Positions 53,601 to 64,000 of a DNA stretch of 64,000 nt are shown in pieces. The notes below the pieces were generated by a model that made no database searches, was not told the origin of the DNA, and worked only from the letters and a program-made list of their open reading frames with translations. This DNA is from Symsagittifera roscoffensis. Its lineage: Eukaryota; Xenacoelomorpha; Acoela; Convolutidae. Position 1 is the first letter of the stretch; the number at the start of each line of letters is the position of its first letter. The DNA is taken from assembly GCF_963678635.1 (NCBI RefSeq), contig NC_087070.1, positions 17,515,318 through 17,579,317 of the forward strand. Reading direction: 5' to 3'. Position numbers and translations under genes: made by a program.

Positions 53601-53991
53601 TGCAGTACCACTGTCTATCAAAATTGTAAATAAGTTTCCACTATGTTGTAAAAAGATTTTCAAAAAAAGTCTTTGTGCCGATCGCTCAAGCAAAAAAACA
53701 TTTTAGTCATTTTTGATTCAAAGGGAAGTTTTCAAAACTTATAATTGGCCTCGTCATGCTCAATAACTGAAAAAAAATTGAATAAAAATAACTGAAGAAA
53801 TTGTGCCATAACTGAATAAAAAGTCAAGAATCAAAACAGCCGAACTGACAAATGCGGAAAAATGACAGATAATCAGTTGGGAGTCAAATAAATTTCGTAA
53901 TTTGGCCGATAAAATTGATCGAATAGAAATGTCTTGTTCCTGACAGAGAGCACAGAAAATGGATATGTGAGTGATACTAGTGGAAGAATTG
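50271..53991. repeat. Tandem duplication, copy 1 (3721 bp)
   Basis: It is identical to 53992-57715 except for one substitution (51648 region, a versus g) and one A-run length difference near 53197. It contains part of the RT (50271-50600), AT-rich DNA and a tRNA-like sequence. Confidence 0.95.
53428..53500 (-). other. tRNA-like sequence, copy 1
   Basis: The minus strand has tRNA-like order: TCCT at one end pairing with AGGA at the other, an A-box-like GGAGGTAAGG, a short GCCT/AGGC stem, and a B-box-like GTTCGAATC. The T and anticodon arms do not fold correctly, so this is a decayed tRNA or a SINE-like head and not a working tRNA. Confidence 0.4.
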
Positions 53992-54090
53992 GATATGAAC
54001 CATTTACAATTCTGAGTACATTATATTTGAGTATATCATATAGCACACAAAATAAACCTCTCGTCCACCAATTTTCACCAGTTTTTGTAT

Positions 54091-54321
54091 TTACATGGTT
54101 CTGTCAATTGTGTCAAACGCCTTCCTGAAATCCACACAAACTAAAAATAGTGTACCATTGTTTGTCACGCTGTTTTCGATTTCTGAGTTGAGTGTTTCTA
54201 TAGCTTCAAGTGTTGACTTCTTCTTTATAAATCCAAATTGCTGTTCTGGCAGGATTCCGTTCTGTTGACACCATGCGTATATTCTGAAAAGGTATATTAT
54301 GAGAAAACGTTTTCGCACCAT
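54091..54321 (-). pseudogene. Duplicated RT motif A fragment
   Basis: This is an exact copy of 50370-50600 within the tandem repeat. Here the RT is cut off right after the duplicated part, so motif B and motif C are absent. Confidence 0.85.
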
Positions 54322-57149
54322 GCCTATACGATGAGAAAACTGACACCAGCCTTGAGTAAACCGGAGTTGAAATAGACTAAAAGGACTGAATTGATTTCAG
54401 GCTATGGGTGTATCGTATACTTAATTAAAGCTGAGCTTTTTTGCCTCGGATCTATCAATTAAAAATTAACTTCGAAAGTACTTTTTTATCAATAGTGCCA
54501 AGTACACAGGCGGGCATCGCAACCTGTTTTGCGGAAGAGATTCTCTGCTTAAGAAAAATACCTGCCCTGGGTTCCTCTTTTTTTGAATAAGGTTTGGTTT
54601 GGTTCAGCATTGAATATTTTTTTGAATAAGTTTCTACACAACTTATTCAAAAAATCTCAGTGCCAGGACCGCTGGCACATGAACATTCAAGCTATTCATC
54701 GAAAAATCTGTCAACCATCAATCAAATCTCTATATTTGTCAGATTTCTGATTTTCCGCCTCGGCCGTGGCGTTCCGGGGCTACATACCGAGCCTGCGCTT
54801 ATTCTACTAAGTGATAGGGAGTCAACTACCACATCCCACAGCAGCTGCTTACCAACAGCCCATGGGGCGAGCGTCAAACCGCCTGGTCGCTTCTGATCTG
54901 TCCTGTGGAGGTGTCACGGCTCTTAAGCAGATGAATTGTGAGTAGAAGCGAGACTTTGTTTTTATAAGAGCTTTCAAAATTGAATGCGTAGAGATTCTCC
55001 CCGCTTTTTTGAGACAAGATAGGCCATGATGCCAATCTTTGGTAACAAGCGCATCTAATATTTCCACAGATTTTTGAATCTAGTTGAAGTCCAATTGCGA
55101 TACAAAGCTGCTGATTTCACGATTTTGATCTGAGATTTTTACTCGGTTTGACATTCAATCCTTTCGATCCGAACGTATCCTGGTAAGCTTTGAACTTTTT
55201 AAAACATCTGTACTATCTAGTTGCAAAAACATTTGAAACTTTTTAAATCAAAAATGGGCTCCATCCTGGTTTCTTAGATTTCGTTTTTTGGAGTTACTTT
55301 CATTTTGCTGAACCAAACCAAAGTTCTAATGCATCATTATATGTTCCATTCTCGTGAGCCACTCCGAAAATTTCACTCAAGGTAATTTTTGCTCCTATCG
55401 CTGAGGCTAAAAGAGCTGGGTAAAGCTAGTAGGAAGATACACTCAAGCCACCTTTGGCGGCAGGAATGTATCTAATGTATCAGATTTTATCTAATACACA
55501 GAAGCGAAGCTGAGTTTTGCACCATTTGCGATACAACAGGTACATAAGTAAAACACTCAAGAACTATTAAAGAGGACTTTGAAAGTTGTAACCGTAGAAT
55601 GAACTAGAGAAGCAAAAATGAACGATATTTATGTTCCAATTAAGTTGTAATGATTTCCAAGTAGGGTGTAACTCAAGCATTAAAAAAGTTAAACTTGGGG
55701 CCAAAGTCTCAAAAATCTCACTAAAATATCGAAGCTTTGTGTGAAATTAAATATTAGGTAAAAACACCTGTGCATAAAAAGAAGCGCAAAAGCAGGATTT
55801 TTTCTCTAAATTGCCTGTTTGCAACATCCTTTTTGGACAAAATTAAGTTTTTCGAATTTCAATTAAGTTTTTTCTATAGACCGAGAGCAAACAGTCAGAG
55901 TTACCTTCTATGAAACTATCAAAATAGGATTTCAATGACTTACAATGTAAACCGGGGCTGAAAGTGCCAGATTTCTTCATCTGTACTAGGTTTTTCAAAG
56001 CGTAAAAAAATAAGAAACATCCAGGTTTAATAAAACTTTCGCAAATTTTGTTTCCATCTTCTCGCTGAGAATGTTTAAAGTCGCATGAACAATTTTATTT
56101 TACTCCGCTTGTTCGACCAAGAAGTCAATATGATCCAAACTGCAGATGAAGAAATCTGGCATTTTCAGACCCGGCTTTCATTAGTAGGCCATTGAATCTG
56201 AATACCGATAGTTTCGTTGAGGTTAACTCTGATTGTTTGCTATCAGTCTAATAGAATATTTACTGATTTTCGAAGGAAATAATAACCAAAATGGACATTG
56301 CAAAAGGAAAATTTGGACAATAAATCCTAAATTTTTGTTTAAATTTGTCCTCTAGTGTAGGCCGAAAGAATTAAACACGACAGCTATTAGCTGATTATCA
56401 CCAAAAAATGTTCGGCAAACATATTTTGGAAAACTTACATGAATTGCACAAATTGTAACCAAGAAAGCACTGGTATCATGGTAATGGTATCAAAAGGGTG
56501 CACAAAATTGAGAAACTAAACCGAAAGCTGACTCGAAAGCCAAAAAATCATCAGCAAAAATGAAATATCGATTTTTTATGAGTAAAAATACCACCAATCT
56601 ACTCAAATGATAGTAGACAGATTGGAATAAGAAACTTTCCAAGACAAAAGAATGCAAAATTAGCATCGGAACAAAACTTACCAAGCGGCATGCAAAACAA
56701 AAAAAAATCTCAGCAAAAGCACATAAGGCCGAAGTCAAATTCAAAAAACCTCTCCAGAAGAAAAAAAAATTTTCGTGTCCCCCTTCCTTTCAGAACACAC
56801 ACGCACACCTAACTTTTTCTCGGTCATCAAACGAGGTAACAAAGGGCCACTAACTAAATATAGAATTAGCCAAAATGGATTAAGTCGTAATACCGGACAA
56901 AAAAAATTAAAAAAAAAAACAAATTTCAAGGAAATAACAAGTTATAATAGGTTGGTGAAATTAGAACCAATGCAAGAACAAATTTCAATACAACCAGATT
57001 ACTAAAATGCTATGACGTTCAAAGCAACCAAAATGAATTTTTCTCACCCAATTTAAACTATTCCTAGATCTGGCGACAAAACAAGTGCAAAAAATTAATA
57101 GGCCGAATTTTGTGAACCGAAATTGTTAACCGTTTAATAAAGTATCGAA

Positions 57150-57222
57150 TCCTGGTCAGATTCGAACGCGGGTCTTTTGCCTTTCTAGGCGTATTCCTTA
57201 CCTCCAGACTTGGTGTGGAGGA
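57150..57222 (-). other. tRNA-like sequence, copy 2
   Basis: This is the identical copy in the second tandem unit. Confidence 0.4.
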
Positions 57223-57715
57223 GCATATGGCATTTTTGAATTTGTTATGAAGCCTGGTACCACAGGGTGTTCATAGGTCCTGTGAACAAAAATGTTTACG
57301 GTAAAAACGATTAGAAAACAATTGCAGTACCACTGTCTATCAAAATTGTAAATAAGTTTCCACTATGTTGTAAAAAGATTTTCAAAAAAAGTCTTTGTGC
57401 CGATCGCTCAAGCAAAAAAACATTTTAGTCATTTTTGATTCAAAGGGAAGTTTTCAAAACTTATAATTGGCCTCGTCATGCTCAATAACTGAAAAAAAAT
57501 TGAATAAAAATAACTGAAGAAATTGTGCCATAACTGAATAAAAAGTCAAGAATCAAAACAGCCGAACTGACAAATGCGGAAAAATGACAGATAATCAGTT
57601 GGGAGTCAAATAAATTTCGTAATTTGGCCGATAAAATTGATCGAATAGAAATGTCTTGTTCCTGACAGAGAGCACAGAAAATGGATATGTGAGTGATACT
57701 AGTGGAAGAATTGGA

Positions 57716-58840
57716 TCCTGGACTGAGCAGGCCGCTTGCTGAAGTATTGTGATCGTTCAGAATTTTTCTTCAGCAAGTTGAAATAAAACTACTTGAGCTA
57801 AAGTCGTTTTACAGTAGTGGTCACAATTAAGAGAAAAGTCGTGATTTTACTCTCTAAATGTCCTGTTCTCAATTCCCATGTTGGACAACATTTCCTTCAA
57901 ACTTCAGTAAAAATTTTACCTGGACCGAGAGCAAATGACCAGAGCTACCCTCTACGAAACTATCAATAATTAGTTTTATTGAGTTACCGAAGTAACCCAG
58001 GTTTGAATCCGCCATTTTCCCTCATCTGCACTAAGTTTTTCACTTCGGGTGAAAAAGTTAAAAACAGCAGATTAGTAATGTTCTCAAAATTTTTATTTCA
58101 ATTTTTGTCGCTGAGAATCACATGAACAGCTTTTTTGCTCCACGTATTCAAAAACGCATTCACTACAATGCAAAACCTAGGGCAGAAGGAGAAACATCGC
58201 ATTTTCAGACTCAAATTACATTGATAACTCTTCAAAAACCAAGATGTTTTTAATAGTTTCAAAGAGGGTAGCTCTGGACATTAAAGAAGGCAACTTAGAG
58301 AGTAAAACTCTGAAGTTACGCTTAATTTTGTCCATTAATGAACTTATATAAAGCTTCTAGAGTTATATTTATATTATTTGATCAGGTCTGAAACTATAAC
58401 CAGAGTTGCTATTTGAATTTATGTACTGAATGAATGACTATCTCATTGGCAGTAAATCTGAGGCTAAATTCCAGTAGACCGTATAATTAACCAAGGCTCC
58501 ATTAAGTGTAGATAAAACGTGTGAACAAAGTTTTTTAACCACTGCATGTCGAATTTGTAAAATAAGTTTCAACCAAGACATAAAATTTTTCCAAGAATTT
58601 TTTGTTTTTGTGCCCATCGGACATACAGAAAAAAGATTGCGTTTTTTTTGGTTCAAATGGAAATCGAAAAACCGGAGAGACAATTGCGAGTAAGTTGATA
58701 GCGAATTTGCCGATAAAATCAAGCTTAACTAGTGTTTTCTTGTTATTTATAGAGAGCATATAGAGTGGCTTCGTGAGCGCAACTCGACTAGGCAGGCCGC
58801 CCACCGATAACGCCTAATAGTTCAGTTAAATCCTGAGTAT
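57716..58840. repeat. Old diverged partial copy of the tandem unit
   Basis: 57830-58270 resembles 52080-52530 (shared accgagagcaaa and ctaccctctacgaaactatca-type blocks) and 58540-58800 resembles 53600-53990 plus the sequence after 57716 (aggcaggccgc). The middle part is missing. Confidence 0.65.
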
Positions 58841-59690
58841 GCGCTCAATTTTTTTCACAAGTATACTTAAAAAAAAAGCTTCTAGAGTTACAATTATTCT
58901 ACTTGTTTGTGTCTGCTACTAGTTCCAGAGTTGATATCTCAATGTGATTACCGAAAAAAAAATGAGAACTTACTCTATAATCATGAAAGATGCTCAATCT
59001 GTCAATCCTTAAGATGTCTGGATCTGGTGAGATTTCCCGTGACTCTGAAATGGTTGAAATATAAACTGTCGAATAAAATGTAGTGGTATTTACTGAGGTT
59101 CTGACATTGTTTTTAACAGCTATCGCGTGTTTGCGTATTTTTAGATAATTAGAGACCTAGCCATAGGGGCGTGCATATTTCTAGCATGAGTGGGGAGTTC
59201 TGGTAATAATGTTTAGGCTGTTTTGATCCTATAACTCCATGTCATAAGCAAACCATAAATTGGCTCCGACTGATTGAGGTACGAAGCTCAAGAAAAAATC
59301 TCCCCTGACCCTTGAGCCAATGGTTACAGGGCGCTATTTCTCTCATAACCTCATACGTGACGTGAGTGAACGACTCTTGCATAGTCTTTGTTGAGTGTTT
59401 TACGACATCATGACTACAGGATTGAACCTACTTGACACAGAACCTCAATACGTCACATTCTAGAGTACCAGTAGTACGGTTCAACTGGGAAATATCCACC
59501 TTCTGCTCCTACCGTGGTTACTTTTCGTGATTTTTTCAGAAAATAATTCCCGGTGAGTTTTTGGACCGAAGGCTTAGCTAACCAAATTGAGCGCACCACT
59601 GAGGATACAAAAATTAGAGAAAAAGGCCGGAAAATTAAAGAGAAAATAGAAAAATAATGAAAAATTTGCAGAAAAAGTACTGCATGCACG
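58841..59690. other. AT-rich stretch with no recognised feature
   Basis: No gene, tRNA or clear repeat is seen. Confidence 0.4.
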
Positions 59691-61080
59691 AAGTTGAAAC
59701 AATGCGAGAACCAGTGTCTTCGTTAGCAAAATTTTTAAACACAAATAGTGATTTGCTCTTTTCAACAACAAAATTGTAATTACCTATCAGTGAAATATAA
59801 TGGGGACTGGGAAAGGGGTCTTTTGTGTGAAAGTTATAAGAAATCAATCCATTTTGCGGGTTCTACTCGTAAAGAAACTAATCATCACCCGGTGTTTTTT
59901 AGCAAACTTTGATGCATTAACCGCTAAAATGTCAAACAACTGAATCAGATACCTTTTTGGGGAGCAGAATTTTTAAAAATTGAAATTATACTACGTACTC
60001 CGGAAAAGCACAATCGTGACATTTATTCTTTTGTTTGGCACTTAGTAATTAACCAGAAATGGGGAACAAAAACAGATGCAAAAATTGTGGAGTCGCAATT
60101 GAGATTTATGGACCCAATCAGCAGAGTAATCTATCGCAACTACTCTCATTGTGTGCAATAGAGTCTACCGAAAGCTTTTGAATTTGTTAAAGGATCCATG
60201 GAGTCATATGCTTGATCACTGAAGTTGATTTCACGCCCAATAGGCTTAGAGCATCTGGCGAAAAATATGCAACATTTAGCTTTTCTGATTCTGACGATGA
60301 AGATCTTTTCACGGAGAAAAACTTGAGAGATATCTGGTTATCACAACTTGTGAAACATAAGGAGGAAGGCAAAAACAGGAAAAGAGGTTTCTCTGGGACA
60401 AAACGGAGAATATTCTAATAATCAATTGAGTCATTTTGAGTCACCAGTGTCTTCGTTAGCAAAAGTTTTTAAAGACAAATCGTGCTTTTGCTTTTTTCAG
60501 CAAAAAAAGTAATTACCTATCAGTGAAATTTTAACGGACTGAGAAAGGTGTCTTTTGTGTGAAAGTTATAAGAAATCAAACCACTTTTAGGGGTGTACTT
60601 GTAAAAAACGAATCATCAGCCGGTGTTTTTCAGCAAACTTTGTTGGATTAACCGCTAAAATATAATACAAACTGGATTAGATACCTTTTTCACAAGTCGG
60701 ATTTTTAGCAATTAAAGTTACCTTAGGTATTCTGGCAGGGCAAAATTGTGACATAAATTCTTTTGTTTGGCACTTAGTAGGCTAAGTACTTAGTAAATGG
60801 AAGCTATCAGAAATGGGAAAATTTTAACATATAAAAAAGATCGTGATTTATGGACCCAATCAGAAGGGTAATCGATCGCAACTAATCTCACTGCTCAATA
60901 GATTCTACTCTAAAGCTTTGATTTTGTTTTTAATGCGATATTTAGTTTTTCTGATTATGACGATGACGGTTTTTTCACGGATAGAAATTTGAGAGGTATC
61001 TAGTTACCACAACTTATGAAACATAGTACGAAGAAAATAACAGGAAGAGAGAGACAAAACGGAGAATACTCTTATAAACA
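59691..61080. repeat. Old diverged tandem repeat (about 730 bp unit)
   Basis: About 59710-60420 and 60441-61080 align through many blocks, for example accagtgtcttcgttagcaa, attacctatcagtgaaat and tggacccaatcag. A plus-strand frame at 60212-60418 with a DSDDEDLF block has a counterpart with a stop in the second copy, so no gene is claimed. Confidence 0.7.
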
Positions 61081-63630
61081 ATTGAGATGTTTTGAAATAA
61101 GTTTCCACCAAACAATGAAACCACTTTCCTCGGTTTGCAGACAACGAAACAACGATGCCAGGTATTAAGAAAACGCTAGAAAAAGTGCAGTCACTATGCC
61201 GGCAGTACATCTTCTATTTAAATTTTTTGTTTTGATTTTGCACATGTCTGCTCGAAATTTTTGGTGAGGGTTACGGCAAATAATAATCCAGCTTCCAACC
61301 GTTGAACCCATTGAGAAGTTGTATGGGCATTTGAGGAAAATTATCATAAGAAAAAAATTGCGCCGACAAAAGAAAAACACTGTTTGGTTAAGGGAAACAA
61401 ACGCACAATGCACGGGAAATCAGGACCCTGCAATTAAAAATCAGAAGGCAAGCCGCGTGAGCTGAGAAAGCCCGAACGATTCAAGTTAAGATATGTATGA
61501 GTGCAATTAGGGCAAAATAAGAAACATGAGGACACTTCTCGTAGTCTGTTGGATTAAGATAGAGTATGTTTGGATTTAAAAATCGAGAATAGCCTGTAGT
61601 CAAAGTTCGTGTAATTGCTGCACTAACTATATGAAGTTAACGCTGTGGTATGTCCAAACCTATTTATGGCAGTTAGTGCTAACATCAAAAATTTGCACTC
61701 TGGCTTCATTGGCAACAGTGGCAGCCGTCAAATGTGGTGAGTCGGCCACCAAAAATTTTCAAAGAATTACAAAATTTCCATGATTAAACTAAGAATGCTG
61801 AAAAATATCTTGATAACAGCGAGATGCTGCGATTAACAAGTGCGCGAAGCGGAGGCACAACTGGAAAATTTTTCAGACAAAATTGGTGAGTTTAAAATAA
61901 ACTTCAACGGATAGAGGGACGTTTGAATCTTCACAAAGGTGAAACAATAAATCTCGAAGTAGAAAAAATTTCTATAAGGATGTAGAGACAAGAGTAGGCT
62001 CTGAGAACCAGACGGCGATGAAAAGATGAACGAAAAAATTGAAGGAAAATTAAGGGAGTCGAAAATGTTTTTTTAGGGAGGAGTCAATGTTAAATCTTGA
62101 AATTATTTGAGAAAATAAAATGGCAGAAAATTGACATAATTAATTAACAATAATGACGCTATGACAAACACATTTCAATTTGGTACAAATTACCTTGACG
62201 CAACTTTCAAGATTAAATGACAAGCAACTAGAAACAGAGCTGAGAGCTCAGCTAAAATCAATGAGGAAAACGTAGAAATACGGGAAAAACAGTAAAACTT
62301 TGAAACTCCCCAACCCAGTTGGCGACCACTCACAAACAACCGAACTCATCCTTATGCAATATACAAATTGATTCAAATTTTGTTTAAAAAAAATGTGACT
62401 ACTTCACGGTGTATGATATGGAAGAGCTATCAATAACTTGGAAATTGAATTTGTCTAGTTCCATCTTAGCAACTGACTTAGCGTCGTACAACACTAGGCT
62501 AAACGTCGTAAGACGTTGCTGATCCTTGAACAGACCGAAAATTCACTGATTAATTGGAGAAGGTAAAAATTACTTAAAAATATGGTATCTGACCACAGCT
62601 AATTGTCAAAGGGGACTTTCTTCACTTTCCGTCGCTGTGTATTTTCTCACAGCAGTTTGTTCAGAAGAAAAACCACTCAACATGATGTCCTTAGTCTTTT
62701 TATGTCAGATAGTAAACAAAAAGAATTCCAAACAAGATTACTTTGCTAACAAGGTATAGATTAAACATTTTAAATGATCAACAATTTGACAAACAGAGTA
62801 GCTGTTTTTTATTGTATGAAAATAACGCTTTTGCCGGAAAACTCACCCTTGGCTGCCACTGTTGTTTTTTCCTTGAAATAACTATACAAAGAAGTTTTAA
62901 CATTTGATTTTTACTCGACTATATGCCACAAAGAATTTTTATTATCTTTATCGTTTTCCATATCATTATTTAAGTTTCGAGTTTTACTGAAAACGAGTGT
63001 TTTTTATGTATTTTTCATTATACCTTACCTTTCTAATTTTTCTTTCTCGTTCTCGTTTTAATGTAGTTTTGGTAGTCTTTGTTTTGATGTTTTGAAAAAG
63101 CGGGTTACAACTTGGTGTTTTAGTTTTCGAAATTGGCCTATAAAATTCCAATCAAGAAAGCTGGATATAAGCGTAACATTATATTTTAATCGTAAGTCAG
63201 ACAATAAGTCAAAATTAGCACAATCGCAGCAGATTTCTATGACCCATATCTGAAATCAAAAATTTTGCTGCTATATTGCTCAGAATATGGCCGGATAATG
63301 TACATGACTTGTAGTTAGTCCGTTCTTGATAAATTGGCAAGTTCTGACTGTAAGGATTTTTTATTGGTAGCAGTTTCTAATCCCCGGGACTTCTGTCCTA
63401 GAATCATTTGGAGTTCCGCTTTGAAATAATAGAAACTGATCTAAAATCACTCCGAAATAGTTGACACTGCTTTTTTCTTCAATGATGCTTTGGTCTCATC
63501 TAAAAAATTTTCTATTTCATAGTTTTGCAAATAATTTTTGCTGATTATGATAATTCAGTTTTCAGTGTTCAGTTGTAATGAATGCCTACAAAAGGAGTTA
63601 AAGAGTTTGATAAATTTTGCAATAATCCTC
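61081..63630. other. AT-rich stretch with no recognised feature
   Basis: No coding frame of note, RNA gene or strong repeat is seen. Confidence 0.4.
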
Positions 63631-63639
63631 TAGTTTTTC

Positions 63640-64000
63640 ATTGCGAAATCAGCGATTTAATTTTCGGAGAAGAGTAGTGCTTCAACTGCATACTGTTTTG
63701 TTTTCCACGAGTTCCATAATTGTTTGTTTTAGTCGTCGATATACAGATTAGAAAGAAAAAATCCCAAAACCGTGCCCTGAAGGATATTTTGCTAAAATAA
63801 ATCTACATCTGATTCAATGTTGTTGACGATTGTTTTCTGATGTCTGTTTCTGTTGAAAAAATTTATCATTTTTTTGCTCTTTCTGGAAAATTCAGATTTT
63901 TAAGTGTTTGTGATAGAAACTTATAATTAAAAGAGTCAAATGCGTTGAAAAGATTTAATAATGTGTCAGCAATAAATTTCTTGCTATCATTTTTGTTTGT
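63640..64000 (-). pseudogene. Non-LTR RT relic, same kind as 48600-49010
   Basis: Minus-strand frames give NAFDSFNYKFL (motif A), then a QGTVLG motif B remnant with stops. It is more decayed than the 48.6 kb relic and cut by the window end. Confidence 0.55.

Larger units (their letters stand above)
53992..57715. repeat. Tandem duplication, copy 2
   Basis: It follows copy 1 directly. The junction shares the three bases gat with both unit ends. After ttggat at about 57715 the sequence continues into non-duplicated DNA. Confidence 0.95.

Overview
The window looks like a repeat-rich stretch of an invertebrate-type nuclear genome. It is AT-rich and intron-poor. I see no prokaryotic operon features and recognise no host gene. 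The species cannot be named from the sequence. Almost everything that can be supported is transposable-element material.

Region 1 (1-47882) holds two related giant LTR retrotransposons of the Ty3/gypsy type, head to tail, both read on the minus strand and only 92 bp apart. E1 (about 1-24425) is cut by the window start inside its 3' LTR. E2 (24518-47882) is whole but older and more broken. In sense order each has a 5' LTR of about 0.86 kb, a primer-binding site 12 nt inside it, an unusually long leader of about 3 kb with conserved stem-loops and GC-rich repeats, and gag (coiled coil, capsid-like domain, two CCHC knuckles). Then come protease, reverse transcriptase, RNase H, a long acidic linker, a DD35E integrase with a GPF module, and a C-terminal macrodomain. 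After a short gap with a conserved 3' splice-site-like sequence, a second coding region of about 9.3 kb (called ORF3 here) follows. It appears to encode a polyprotein of roughly 3000 residues unlike any envelope protein I know.

In E1 the N-terminal part of ORF3 carries an SGNH (GDSL-type) hydrolase domain that is missing from E2. A second, degenerate SGNH-like segment is shared by both. The rest of ORF3 is conserved between the elements but unrecognised. A Ty3/gypsy-type element about 24 kb long with a macrodomain on pol, an SGNH hydrolase and a huge second ORF is the best candidate here for an undescribed system.

Both elements are damaged. E1 has nearly identical LTRs but a mutated RT catalytic motif (YVVD), several stops and frameshifts, and an internal copied segment at 6567-7055. 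E2 has LTRs about 10 percent diverged by eye, many lesions, and a larger internal copied segment at 35903-38120 that is only 1-2 percent diverged.

Region 2 (47883-64000) is AT-rich and contains retroelement relics: a Ty3/gypsy RT piece, several non-LTR RT fragments, a near-perfect 3.72 kb tandem duplication (50271-57715) that carries a tRNA-like sequence and part of an RT, an older diverged copy of part of it, and another old tandem repeat near 60 kb. No intact host gene is supported there.
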